Shown here piece by piece: positions 26,636 through 35,543 of a stretch of DNA of 64,000 nucleotides (its first letter is position 1; each line of letters starts with the position of its first letter). The notes beneath the pieces are model-generated. The model was not told the origin of the DNA and did not search any database. It saw only the letters and a list, made by a program, of their open reading frames with translations. This DNA comes from Candidatus Hydrogenedens sp. (GTDB lineage Bacteria > Hydrogenedentota > Hydrogenedentia > Hydrogenedentales > Hydrogenedentaceae): positions 62,001-126,000 of the forward strand of contig DAOSBX010000001.1 of the NCBI GenBank assembly GCA_035361075.1, written 5' to 3'. The position numbers and the translations under genes are program-made.

Positions 26636-28049
26636 TTGTCTTATTCCCTTTATTGTTTTTATCTGTTATTTTGAAAACGAAAACACGATTTCCGCCAGCA
26701 CGTTTTGCATTATACATACAATTATCTGCGAAACGGATAAAAGAACGTGTTGAAAAAATTTCTTTGTAAGTTATAACACCGATTGATAATGTAAGTTTGT
26801 TGAATTTTTTTGATTCGAAAGAGGTACGAATACGTTCTGCAACATGGATAGCTTGTTCTTCATCTGTTTCGGGTAGAATCACGGTAAATTCATCTCCGCC
26901 ATAACGGAAGCTGATATCAACATGTTCACGTGTGCAATCTTTTACAATTTTTCCGACAGCTTTTAAGACCTTATCTCCTTCCAAATGGCCGTGACAGTCA
27001 TTGTATGTTTTGAACTGGTCTATGTCAAACAACAAAAGAGACAATGGATGACGTTGCCTTTTAGCACGTTCAATTTCGGATTCAAGCCTGTCATAGAAGT
27101 ATCTTTGATTATATAGGTCTGTTAAGCTATCTTTGATGGACATTTCCTTTAGTTCATTTTCTAAATTTTTTTGTGTAGTGATGTCTTTAAATATTGCAAG
27201 GATAGAATGAATTTGATTGTTTTCTGTTGTAATTGAGGAGAGGGAAATATTTACTGGAACTTGTGTTTTATTTTTACGTTGTAATTCTGTTTCATAGTTT
27301 TGAATGTTTTTTTTGCTTATAAGAATTTGCTTAATATATTGAATTTCTTCTTTTCCCCCTGTAAATATTTTAGAAAGATGTTGTCCTACGAGTTCTTTGG
27401 AGGGATAGTCTAATATGTTTGATGCCCCATAATTTGCATAAATAATATTGAAGTTTGGGTCAAGAATGAAGATGCCATCGACCGAGATGTTTAAAAGTTG
27501 TTCCAGATACTCCTTGGTTTGTTTTAATTCATTGTTGATTTTATTAAGATTCTCCGTTGCTTCTTTTATTTTATTTTCTAATTCTTTTTTATAATTTTTT
27601 TGTTCGATGATAAGAGAGTGATGTTCTAACGCCCTTTCTATAGCAATTTTAGCTTCTTCCGTTTGAAAAGGCTTTAATAGATAGTCATAGGCTCCTAATC
27701 GTAATGCTTCAATTGCGTTTTTTGTATCTTGTAACCCTGTCATCATTATGACTTCTATATCTGGATTTGTCTCTTTTACTTTTTTTAAGAACGTGAAGCC
27801 ATTGGTATCAGGTAGTAAATAATCAACAATAACCAAATCAAACATTTCATTGTCCAGCATAGAGAAAGCTTCATTAGTAGATGATGAACAAACGCACGAA
27901 TACCCTAATTTTTTTAAGATTTTACAAAAATAGTCCAATACGGATGTATCATCATCAACAACGAGAATTTTCTCTTTTTTTAGAACCTTATTTTTCCCCC
28001 GTATACTTACTTTTTTATTTGCATTATACCCTCTTTTTTCTAAATCCAT
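26619..28049 (-). CDS. Response regulator-PAS-GGDEF diguanylate cyclase
   Basis: The protein has 476 residues. A receiver domain (about 26-142) has phospho-acceptor Asp76 (DLVIVDYLLPDTNG) and Lys in LLKPF. A coiled coil (about 145-185), a PAS domain (about 186-300, VDGIFILDPNFNIIYANYGA) and a GGDEF domain (about 310-465) follow. The active site RYGGDEF is intact (GGDEF at 384-388), so it should make c-di-GMP from two GTP. The inhibitory I-site is not canonical: the residue three before the Asp is Glu (REHVD), so feedback inhibition may be lost. No histidine kinase gene is adjacent. It leads the overlapping unit with the isomerase and pdxH. Confidence 0.92.
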   Translation of the reverse strand: MDLEKRGYNANKKVSIRGKNKVLKKEKILVVDDDTSVLDYFCKILKKLGYSCVCSSSTNEAFSMLDNEMFDLVIVDYLLPDTNGFTFLKKVKETNPDIEVIMMTGLQDTKNAIEALRLGAYDYLLKPFQTEEAKIAIERALEHHSLIIEQKNYKKELENKIKEATENLNKINNELKQTKEYLEQLLNISVDGIFILDPNFNIIYANYGASNILDYPSKELVGQHLSKIFTGGKEEIQYIKQILISKKNIQNYETELQRKNKTQVPVNISLSSITTENNQIHSILAIFKDITTQKNLENELKEMSIKDSLTDLYNQRYFYDRLESEIERAKRQRHPLSLLLFDIDQFKTYNDCHGHLEGDKVLKAVGKIVKDCTREHVDISFRYGGDEFTVILPETDEEQAIHVAERIRTSFESKKFNKLTLSIGVITYKEIFSTRSFIRFADNCMYNAKRAGGNRVFVFKITDKNNKGNKTNDKTN

Positions 28050-28079
28050 TATTATTGTTATCCGAATGGGAAAAAATGA

Positions 28080-28340
28080 TTATAACCATTTTACTACAGC
28101 AACTGCTGCAGCTAATGAGCCAAATGCAAAACCTATTTTCCATTTGCCTGGCAATTTATTTTTATCAAATTGCTTTGTAGCCAATGAACCACTAATACCT
28201 TTTTTAGAAGCAAGATCCTTGTCTGCACCTAAAGCGTCTCCTTTTCCCGCGGCAGCATAAGCAGGCTTTATGGATAGGGAAAAGAAAATCAAAACAATTA
28301 GAAGAGTTGCTAATATTATTAATGTCTTTTTTGTGAACAT
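28080..28340 (-). CDS. Small exported protein with C-terminal hydrophobic helix
   Basis: The protein has 86 residues. A signal peptide with a probable AYA-A cleavage near residue 29 is followed by a charged Gly/Lys/Asp-rich middle (GKGDALGADKDLASKKG) and a C-terminal hydrophobic segment (IGFAFGSLAAAVAVV) ending in KWL. AGAAGGA seven bases before the ATG supports translation. It lies 30 bases upstream of the diguanylate cyclase gene on the same strand. I recognise no family. Confidence 0.6.
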   Translation of the reverse strand: MFTKKTLIILATLLIVLIFFSLSIKPAYAAAGKGDALGADKDLASKKGISGSLATKQFDKNKLPGKWKIGFAFGSLAAAVAVVKWL

Positions 28341-28407
28341 GGCATATTCCTTCTACTTAGCATCTTTTTATATTATAACATAAATATTATAATAAAAATT
28401 CTAATTT

Positions 28408-28944
28408 CTAAGTAGATATGTTAGTATTACCCAGAGAGGTAAATTCACCAATTAGTAACAAAATTAACCCAAAAACAATGGCTAAATCGGCAACATTAAA
28501 AATGCCTGTTCTTAAACTCCATGAGCCAAATCCTATACCTATATTCATAAAGTCAATAACTCTCCCATCTCTAAATATTCGGTCGATAATATTTCCGACA
28601 CCGCCAGAAATGATAAGTGAAAAACTTATCATTGTTATGTGAGGAAGGTTTTGTTTATAGAAAATAAGGAATAATAAAATAGCCAATACAACTGTGTTCA
28701 TAACAGTAAATAGCCAGAACCTCAGTGATTCAGGAAGTTGACTTCCCAGACTAAGGAAAGCGCCAGTATTTTCTGTATAAGTTAAACGGAAAAGGTCATT
28801 TGGTGTCCACGAACTTGGAAAGTGAATAGAAGGTTTTCCTTTTAAGTATTTAATGGCAGCTACTTTGGTTACTTGGTCTATGATAAGCATTAAAATTAAA
28901 AGGGTTAAAACAAAGGCATGGAATCGAGAAAAGTATAATTTCAA
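28408..28944 (-). CDS. lspA: Lipoprotein signal peptidase (signal peptidase II)
   Basis: A 178-residue inner-membrane aspartic protease with four membrane segments. It removes signal peptides from diacylglyceryl-modified prolipoproteins, several of which are encoded in this window (3161, 6399, 62457). The family motifs are present: LIIDQVTK, YTENTGAFLSLG, and the two catalytic Asp motifs GGVGNIIDRIFRDGRVIDF and FNVADLAIVFG. It is divergent from the ferritin gene. Confidence 0.95.
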   Translation of the reverse strand: MKLYFSRFHAFVLTLLILMLIIDQVTKVAAIKYLKGKPSIHFPSSWTPNDLFRLTYTENTGAFLSLGSQLPESLRFWLFTVMNTVVLAILLFLIFYKQNLPHITMISFSLIISGGVGNIIDRIFRDGRVIDFMNIGIGFGSWSLRTGIFNVADLAIVFGLILLLIGEFTSLGNTNIST

Positions 28945-29117
28945 TTTAAGTTATCCTTTTTATGTTTAATTTGAATTTTTTGATGGGATATTTTAAAATT
29001 TTTTGGACTCCTAACTCTACTTAACGAATACGATAGGAAATAAAGAAGCATATCTTTGTGTTTAAAAATATGTTAATCTATTAATGTAAAATTTAACAAT
29101 TAAGGAAAGGGAAACAT

Positions 29118-29651
29118 ATGATTAAAGAAAAAATGTTAAAAGCATTAAATAAGCAAATTAATGAAGAACTATATTCGGCTTATTTATATGCATCAATGAG
29201 GGCATATTTTGAATCGTTAAATTTAAAAGGTTTTGCAAACTGGTTAAAAATTCAGGTTCAAGAAGAGTTGTTCCATGCACGTAAGTTTGAAAATTATATA
29301 TATGAAAGAGGTGGTAAGGTTGAATTGTATGAAATTAAAGAACCTGACCGTAGTTGGAAAAATCCAGCGGACGCATTTGAAGCGGTATATAAACATGAAT
29401 GTCATATCACTGAGTGTATTCATCATTTAGCCGAAGTTGCAGAGAAAGAGGGTGACCGTTCTACAAGACTGTTTTTAGATTGGTTTATAAATGAACAAGT
29501 AGAAGAAGAAGCAAATGCAGATGATATTCTGCAAAGAATCCGTATGGTGGGTGATGCACCAGGTGGAATTTATTGGATTGATAAAGAATTAGGACAAAGA
29601 GTTGTTAATCCTTTAATTATTGCAGATATTACTGGAGCCCCGCAGGCATAG
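29118..29651 (+). CDS. ftnA: Non-haem ferritin
   Basis: A 177-residue four-helix bundle protein. The di-iron ferroxidase ligands lie in INEELYSAYLY (Glu), VQEELFHARKF (Glu and His) and NEQVEEEANADDI (Glu). The FtnA family oxidises Fe(II) and stores it in 24-subunit cages in the cytoplasm. AAGGAAAGGG precedes the ATG. The gene sits beside a peroxiredoxin gene and within 6 kb of sodA, suggesting a loose iron/oxidative stress group. Confidence 0.95.
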   Translation: MIKEKMLKALNKQINEELYSAYLYASMRAYFESLNLKGFANWLKIQVQEELFHARKFENYIYERGGKVELYEIKEPDRSWKNPADAFEAVYKHECHITECIHHLAEVAEKEGDRSTRLFLDWFINEQVEEEANADDILQRIRMVGDAPGGIYWIDKELGQRVVNPLIIADITGAPQA

Positions 29652-29766
29652 AACTTATTCTGTTATTTATTTTTTTAGGAATAAAATAAATCCTATTTCT
29701 GTTTAAAAGTTTGAATTCGGGTCGAGCAAAAAATATAAACAAACAAATTATTAGAAGGAGATTATT

Positions 29767-30363
29767 ATGTGTGTAGTTCAAGTTCAAAAGCCTGCTCCTG
29801 ATTTTACAGCAACTGCGGTAATGCCAGATGATACATTTAACGAGAAATTCCAGCTATCTGATTATAAGGGAAACTATGTGTTACTTTTCTTTTATCCCTT
29901 AGATTTCACTTTTGTGTGTCCTTCGGAAATTTTAGCTTTTGATAAGCGTTTAGATGAGTTTAAATCAAGATCCTGTGAGGTTATTGGTGTGTCTGTTGAT
30001 TCTCATTTTACACACTGGGCGTGGCGAAACACACCTGTTGAAAAGGGTGGAATTGGGAAAATTCGTTATCCATTGGTGTCAGATTTAACTAAAAAAATCT
30101 CAAAAGATTATGGGGTATTAATTAACGATGCAGTTGCTTTACGGGGTTTGTTTATTATGGATAAAGAGTTGATAGTCCGTCATATTTTGATTAATGACTT
30201 ACCTATTGGACGTAGTGTAGATGAAGCACTTCGTGTTCTTGATGCAATTCAATATCATGAAGAACATGGAGACGTATGCCCAGCAAACTGGAAAAAGGGA
30301 CAAGAAGCAATGAAACCTAATTTTAAGGGTGTCGCAGATTATTTGTCTAAACATGCAAAGTAG
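29767..30363 (+). CDS. 2-Cys peroxiredoxin (AhpC/Prx1 type)
   Basis: A 198-residue thiol peroxidase that reduces hydrogen peroxide and alkyl hydroperoxides. The peroxidatic Cys51 lies in FYPLDFTFVCPSE, and the resolving Cys171 is in GDVCPANW. GVSVDSHFTHWAWRNTP and GGIGKIRYPLVSDLTKKIS are typical of the Prx1 subfamily. The reductant is not encoded nearby (no AhpF or adjacent thioredoxin reductase). The ATG has AGAAGGAG upstream, and a strong terminator follows. Confidence 0.95.
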   Translation: MCVVQVQKPAPDFTATAVMPDDTFNEKFQLSDYKGNYVLLFFYPLDFTFVCPSEILAFDKRLDEFKSRSCEVIGVSVDSHFTHWAWRNTPVEKGGIGKIRYPLVSDLTKKISKDYGVLINDAVALRGLFIMDKELIVRHILINDLPIGRSVDEALRVLDAIQYHEEHGDVCPANWKKGQEAMKPNFKGVADYLSKHAK

Positions 30364-30385
30364 ATAATTAAGAGTAGATAAAAAT

Positions 30386-30420
30386 AAAAATCCCCAGCAT
30401 GATTAGTGCTGGGGATTTTT
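30386..30420. terminator. Bidirectional terminator between peroxiredoxin and HTH genes
   Basis: A perfect 14-bp stem (30386-30399 with 30407-30420) contains the core CCCCAGCA/TGCTGGGG, a 7-base loop, and A-tract/T-tract flanks in both orientations. It lies between two convergent genes. Confidence 0.9.
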
Positions 30421-30430
30421 ATTTTATGAA

Positions 30431-30778
30431 TTATTCATCTTCATCATCGATATCAAATAAGGAACCGATATTCATATCATATTTGTTTTTTCTACGTGAT
30501 GTTTTTTTATTAGGATAAATTTCATCATCTTCTTCAATTGTTTTATGAATATCTTTTTTACTGATAGATTTTGATTTTGACTCTTTTGGAATATAAACGC
30601 CAAACTTTTTAGCCATTTTATTCAAATCTTCAATAAGAAATGTTTCAGTTGTTCTCCATGACTTGCCGATTTTAAATCCTCTGAGTTTTCCCGTTCTAAA
30701 CATTTGTCTAATAGTCAAAGGTTTTAATTTCAAGAACTCAGCGATGTCTTCAACAGTAAGTACTTTTTCTTTTGGCAT
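30431..30778 (-). CDS. Excisionase-type helix-turn-helix protein with acidic tail
   Basis: The protein has 115 residues. The N-terminal 60 residues (LTVEDIAEFLKLKPLTIRQM, GKLRGFKIGKSWR) form a MerR-like HTH_17/excisionase domain. A Lys/Ser-rich linker and a highly acidic C-terminus (GSLFDIDDEDE) follow. Proteins of this type are often small chromosomal DNA-binding regulators rather than phage excisionases, and no phage genes are nearby. It is divergent from the coiled-coil gene across 247 bp. Confidence 0.8.
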   Translation of the reverse strand: MPKEKVLTVEDIAEFLKLKPLTIRQMFRTGKLRGFKIGKSWRTTETFLIEDLNKMAKKFGVYIPKESKSKSISKKDIHKTIEEDDEIYPNKKTSRRKNKYDMNIGSLFDIDDEDE

Positions 30779-30914
30779 TGAATATATCCTTTTTGCAATA
30801 TCATTTAGTTATAAATAGTAATCGATTCCAAAAACAAATAAATGTGTACAAATAAATATAATAGATATAATAATAAAAAGTAAAATATTTGAGGAAATTT
30901 ATAGAGAAATATTA

Positions 30915-30945
30915 TTGACAAATGTCTCTAATTAAGATGTATAAT
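30915..30945 (+). promoter_or_regulatory. Candidate sigma70 promoter for the coiled-coil-MshEN gene
   Basis: TTGACA (30915-30920) and TATAAT (30940-30945) are perfect consensus boxes, separated by 19 bases, slightly long. The -10 is part of ATGTATAAT. The ATG lies about 80 bases downstream. The remainder of the 30779-31025 gap is AT-rich with no other feature. Confidence 0.6.
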
Positions 30946-31025
30946 ATTTTATTTGGGTTTATAGAATGGATATATGTATGATAATTATTGAAAGGATACC
31001 TAAAATAGAATAAGGAACCCAGGAT

Positions 31026-33353
31026 ATGACAGCGGACTTTAATGAGCAGTTTGAAAAAATGAAGAAGTTATTTTCTGATATATTTGAATTGAATGATAAG
31101 ACATCTAAAACATCTCAAGAATTTTTATTAAAACTTCATACTGCTATAAAACATCAGTACATGAATTTTTCGAAGACAAGGAAAGAGATTAGCGAAAATT
31201 GGAAGTCAATTCAAGAAGAGTTTGAGACATGGGGTAAGGCTTTTGAAAATTTATTACTGGAAAAAAGAGAAGTTGATTCAGAGATAGAGAATCTAAGAAA
31301 TTTACTTGATGAAAAAATTTACGAATTAACAAATAAAGAGAACGAGCTTGAAAATCTTTTATTGGAAAGTAAACAGAAAGAAAAAGAACTTGGTGAGTTA
31401 AAAGAAACTGTTGATAAATTAAAGAATGAAATAGACAAATTAAAATTAGGCACGGAAGTAGGTTTAAAAACCGAAGGGGAAATAGAGATAGAATCGAAAT
31501 ATAAGGCGGAAAGAGATGAACTTCAAGAAAAGGTAAAAGAATTAGAGGATAAAATTAATCTAAAGCAGGAAGAATATGATTCGCTTAAAAAGCAGTATGA
31601 TGAGATTGATATACGATATCAGGAAACAGTTAATGGTTTAACATCTTTAGAAAAAGAATTAGGAAGCCTTCAAAAAGAATTGGCTGAGTTGTCTGAACAG
31701 AGGAATAAAGAAATAAGCCAATTGCATCATGAAATTGAGGAAAAGGATAAACAAATACAACAATTAAAAATGTTGATGGAGCAATCTAATCCAGAGGAAC
31801 AGTTGGCAACTTTGAATACCGAATTGAAGGATAGTAAGGATAGAATTGTTGAGTTAGAAAAAGAATTAGATAAGTCTGTTAATTTAGATAAATATAATCA
31901 AATTATGAGAGAGTATGATGCTATAAAGGATTTATATGAAAAGAGTGAAAGACAAAAAATAGAGTTGCAAAATGAGTTAGAATCATTGAAAAATTTAATT
32001 GAGGAGAAGGAGAAAGAGAATAAAGAATTGAAAAAGTTAGTTGATGAATTACCAAAAAAAGATGAAGTCGATATTTTAATGCAGAAACTTAAAGAAAAAC
32101 AAGATGAGATTAATCAGTTAAAAGTAGAGATTGGTGAATTTAAGGATTTGCAAGAGAGATACCAAAAGGTATCAATGGATATTTCTCGATTAGAAAGTGA
32201 AAATAGGGAATTAGCAAGTAGTAAACAGGCATTGGAAGAAAAAATAAAATTACTTCCTTCAGATAAAGAATTAGAAAACCTTAAAAATGAGCTTAAAGAC
32301 AAAGAGAGTAAACTTCAACATCTGGAAAATATCCTGCGAGAAGAAAAAATAATCAGTTCCAATTTGAAAGAAGAAAAAGAAGATTTGGAAAAAAGTCTTT
32401 CTTCATTAAGGGAGCAGATGATTTCACTTGAAGAAGAGGTAGTTAAACTGCAAAATGATTTAAACGAAGCACCTTCAAAAGAATATATAGAAGAGTTAAG
32501 GAATAATGTTAATAATTTAAATGCGGAGAATGAGCAACTAAAACAGCATTTGAACAAGAAAGATGAGGAAATTGAAAGGATTTTATCAAGTAAGGGAGAA
32601 TTAGAACAAGAAAAGTTAAGTTTAGAAGAAAAGATAGAAGAACTTAAAAAACAAATTGAAAAATTGCCAAGTATTGAGTCATATACACTACTGGAGAAGA
32701 CCCTATTAAAGGTTAAGGATGAGAACAAATTATTACAAAAACAAATTAAAGAGTTTTTAAAGATAAAAGAGTTAATACCTCTGTTAGAAGATAGCAATGT
32801 AAAGGAAAATATAAAAAATATTTTAGACGAGGTTGAAAGAACGAAAGAAGATGTAGAGATTAAAACTCAGGAGAGAGAAAAGATAATAAATGCCTCGACA
32901 ACAATTATACGGAGGAAGAAAAAGCCGAATTTGGGTGAAATTCTTCTTACCGCAGGTATTATCGAAAAGGGACAATTAGAAGAAGCTCTTAAAATACAGA
33001 AGCAGACCCCAATGAAGCATTTAGGGGACATTTTAACTGAATATGGTTTTGTTTCCGAATATGCAGTAGCACAAGCATTGGCTTGTCAATGCAATGTGCC
33101 ATTTGAAATGTTAACTGAGGCAAACATATCACAAGAGGCTGTCGAGGCAGTACCTACAAGGATATTGAAACAACATTTGTGCATACCTATTAGAATGACT
33201 GAAGATACCATAACGGTTGCTCTTGCTAATCCGATTGACCTTGTTGCAATTGAGGATTTAGAACATTCCTCAGGTAAAAAGGTTGAGGTTGTTGTTTCTA
33301 CAAAGTCAGATATTAAAGCATTTCTCGATAAGTTAGTGCCTGTCAATTCATAA
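31026..33353 (+). CDS. Long coiled-coil protein fused to a GspE/MshE N-terminal (MshEN) domain
   Basis: The protein has 775 residues. Residues about 40-620 are almost continuous heptad-rich coiled coil (Glu/Lys/Leu). The last 140 residues form a type II secretion/pilus ATPase N-terminal (MshEN) domain. Two 24-residue motifs fit the c-di-GMP-binding consensus: 635-658 (LGEILLTAGIIEKGQLEEAL, ending Q) and 665-688 (LGDILTEYGFVSEYAVAQAL, ending Q), separated by six residues. The usual leading Arg is Asn in the first and His in the second, so nucleotide binding is uncertain. There is no ATPase domain, signal peptide or membrane segment. It may be a cytoplasmic scaffold or motility/polarity factor; that is inference. 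Confidence 0.85.
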   Translation: MTADFNEQFEKMKKLFSDIFELNDKTSKTSQEFLLKLHTAIKHQYMNFSKTRKEISENWKSIQEEFETWGKAFENLLLEKREVDSEIENLRNLLDEKIYELTNKENELENLLLESKQKEKELGELKETVDKLKNEIDKLKLGTEVGLKTEGEIEIESKYKAERDELQEKVKELEDKINLKQEEYDSLKKQYDEIDIRYQETVNGLTSLEKELGSLQKELAELSEQRNKEISQLHHEIEEKDKQIQQLKMLMEQSNPEEQLATLNTELKDSKDRIVELEKELDKSVNLDKYNQIMREYDAIKDLYEKSERQKIELQNELESLKNLIEEKEKENKELKKLVDELPKKDEVDILMQKLKEKQDEINQLKVEIGEFKDLQERYQKVSMDISRLESENRELASSKQALEEKIKLLPSDKELENLKNELKDKESKLQHLENILREEKIISSNLKEEKEDLEKSLSSLREQMISLEEEVVKLQNDLNEAPSKEYIEELRNNVNNLNAENEQLKQHLNKKDEEIERILSSKGELEQEKLSLEEKIEELKKQIEKLPSIESYTLLEKTLLKVKDENKLLQKQIKEFLKIKELIPLLEDSNVKENIKNILDEVERTKEDVEIKTQEREKIINASTTIIRRKKKPNLGEILLTAGIIEKGQLEEALKIQKQTPMKHLGDILTEYGFVSEYAVAQALACQCNVPFEMLTEANISQEAVEAVPTRILKQHLCIPIRMTEDTITVALANPIDLVAIEDLEHSSGKKVEVVVSTKSDIKAFLDKLVPVNS

Positions 33354-33371
33354 AGCACATATACATAAAAA

Positions 33372-34553
33372 CTAATTCGATATTATCCAATCCTCATTAA
33401 ACCAAGCGTGTCGTATTGTAGAGCCCTTGGTATCCTCATCTTTACATGAGTAAGAGCAATGAATAAGTCCATCATGTGTTTGAATCACAGAGGGATAAGA
33501 GTAATTTCCTTTACCAAATTCTGTTTCTTCGATGGCTTTACTCCATTTCCATGTTTCACCTTCATCATCAGATAAATATACACTCAATTTATGTCTACCA
33601 TTTATTGTGTCATTACAGACTAATGCCCATTTGCCACTCTTTAATGTGATACATTCTACACTGGAACCAGGGTTAGGAATTTCTAACATGGACACATTGG
33701 ACCATGTCATCCCCATATCTTTTGAATATGCAGTTCGTACTCGTTTTGGAATGCCATTATCACGCATAAACGCAACAATGGTTCCGTCCTTTTTCTTTAC
33801 AAAACTGGGTTGAATATTTGAAATATTTTTTATTTCAGGGTCTAATATAGGATTGCTAAAAAACCAATGTTCTCCCCAGTCATCCGTAAATCCAGCCAAA
33901 GAGCAATTGAAGACGTCGGAATAAAGGCCAAGCATTATCCGTTGCTCCGTAATCATAATTGGATGAATGCGAGTCATCCAACCTAATCGCTGGGATAGTT
34001 TTGTTTGGGCGGAAACTTTTGCAAATTCAATTTCCTTTTTTAACTCGGGTTCTATATTTGTAAGCATATCGATGGCAGGTTGACCTTTTTCAATGACTTC
34101 TAAGAATTTTTCTTCTAAATTTAAAGGACGTACATGAATAACATCTTGCCACTTCCAGCGTGGCGGTCCATCTTTCTCATAATCTTCAGAAATACGATAT
34201 TTTAATAATGACCCACCCCATTGATTGTCCTGAACCGTAATCCAAAATAGCCAAAGTACTTGTCTTGGGTCAATAAAAAGTACAGGATTACAATCAGGAA
34301 GGTCTGGAGTATCTGCCATAACGAAAGGGTCACACCAACGGTCTTTGCTTGCCTTTTTTCTGGCTCCTTGCAACATGACATCGTCACTAGTCCTTTCACC
34401 TGAGCCATGAAACCAAACTGTTAGTAATGTACCTTCTGATGTTTCCACGATGCTTGAGCCATGGTTGTGTTTATCGTTTGGAGGAAAAATATTCTCTTTT
34501 TGGAAGAAAGGTTCAGACAAAAATGAACTTAATAAAATAATAACACTTAACAT
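33372..34553 (-). CDS. Sialidase-like BNR-repeat glycosyl hydrolase family protein
   Basis: The protein has 393 residues. A short hydrophobic N-terminus (about 1-14) may be a signal. The six-bladed sialidase fold is indicated by Asp-box motifs TDDWGEHW, SKDMGMTW and SDDEGETW, and by HNHGSSIVETSEGTLLTVWF at the start, the usual opening of BNR_2 exo-sialidase-like proteins. Many members of this family are not true sialidases, so the substrate is open. It lies 21 bases downstream of the HGSNAT-like gene, and together they suggest processing of acetylated or aminosugar glycans. Confidence 0.82.
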   Translation of the reverse strand: MLSVIILLSSFLSEPFFQKENIFPPNDKHNHGSSIVETSEGTLLTVWFHGSGERTSDDVMLQGARKKASKDRWCDPFVMADTPDLPDCNPVLFIDPRQVLWLFWITVQDNQWGGSLLKYRISEDYEKDGPPRWKWQDVIHVRPLNLEEKFLEVIEKGQPAIDMLTNIEPELKKEIEFAKVSAQTKLSQRLGWMTRIHPIMITEQRIMLGLYSDVFNCSLAGFTDDWGEHWFFSNPILDPEIKNISNIQPSFVKKKDGTIVAFMRDNGIPKRVRTAYSKDMGMTWSNVSMLEIPNPGSSVECITLKSGKWALVCNDTINGRHKLSVYLSDDEGETWKWSKAIEETEFGKGNYSYPSVIQTHDGLIHCSYSCKDEDTKGSTIRHAWFNEDWIISN

Positions 34554-34574
34554 AATAGTATCCTTTCTTTATTT

Positions 34575-35543
34575 TTATACTTTTATGTATATAGATTTGA
34601 TTTCCAACATTTTAGCTACAATAAAGCATAACAATAGTATACCTATTGAGGCAATATATGGGGTCATTGAGTAATTATAGAGATATTCTGGAAGTATAAG
34701 TCTCAGGATAACTATTAGAATAGCTTGAAGGAAGTATAGAACTAAGGAGTTTTTACCCATAGTTGTGAAAGGTTTAACAATTATATTTATTTTTTCATTG
34801 ATTAGATAGAATGTACAAAGGGATGTGGAGCACAAACCAGCAAAGAAAAGGGAATAAGATGCAGTCATCCCTTTTTGAGTGAAAGGTAGAGAAGACATTG
34901 GTAATATGGATATGGGATGAGCAAGAATCCAGCCGAAAAGAGTAAGTATAATACCACCTAATAACCAATACGAAAACGTTTTAGGAAAAACATTTTTATT
35001 TTTCTCAAAATGTATTGCACATACAGAACCCCAAGCTAAAATAAAAACCCAACTAAGAGGTCCTAAAGGTCCACCATCGATTGAATTTGCCATAAGCCAA
35101 TTACCGTAGTGCGTAAGAGAAAATAGTAACTGGTATATGAGTAAATATAAGAAGCCTGCAGATAGTATAAACGTAGATGAAGTGCCAATAAAAGGATAAA
35201 TTAATAGCCCTGCGATTCCAATGTCAGTTAAAGCATCCCAAACGGAAACATAGAAGTCAAAATGTCCATAAATAAAGCCAAGAAATGTTATAATTACATA
35301 CCTTTTTATTATTTTTTTATGTAATTCACTTTTTTTAAGATGTTGTGCATTCTTAGTGTAAGATAATCTGTAAGAAAAGCCGACGATGAAAATAAAAGCA
35401 GGTGCTACGAAGTCGGCAAAAGTAGCACCGTACGTATGATGACGAAACCAACTAAAGGATGTATCAAATTCATTGCAAACATTGACGAAAATCATGCTCA
35501 ATATAGCAAATCCACGGAATTGGTCGATAAATTTCCATCGCAT
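34575..35543 (-). CDS. HGSNAT-like (DUF5009/DUF1624-type) polytopic acyltransferase
   Basis: A 322-residue membrane protein with nine or so helices. It starts MRWKFIDQFRGFAILSMIFV, the hallmark of the heparan-alpha-glucosaminide N-acetyltransferase/NagX-like family, followed by ADFVAPAFIFIVGFSYRLSY and a late GKNSLVLYFLQAIL segment. Family members transfer acetyl groups to sugars across the membrane. The catalytic His of human HGSNAT cannot be placed with certainty here. It precedes the sialidase-like gene on the same strand and is divergent from the RidA gene. Confidence 0.8.
   Translation of the reverse strand: MRWKFIDQFRGFAILSMIFVNVCNEFDTSFSWFRHHTYGATFADFVAPAFIFIVGFSYRLSYTKNAQHLKKSELHKKIIKRYVIITFLGFIYGHFDFYVSVWDALTDIGIAGLLIYPFIGTSSTFILSAGFLYLLIYQLLFSLTHYGNWLMANSIDGGPLGPLSWVFILAWGSVCAIHFEKNKNVFPKTFSYWLLGGIILTLFGWILAHPISILPMSSLPFTQKGMTASYSLFFAGLCSTSLCTFYLINEKINIIVKPFTTMGKNSLVLYFLQAILIVILRLILPEYLYNYSMTPYIASIGILLLCFIVAKMLEIKSIYIKV

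Noticed and set aside
30431..30778. Phage or integrative element excisionase
   Set aside because: Only the HTH type matches; no integrase, attachment-site repeats or phage genes are nearby.
32315..32797. Ser/Phe-rich minus-strand open frame
   Set aside because: Antisense shadow of the Glu/Lys-rich coiled coil.
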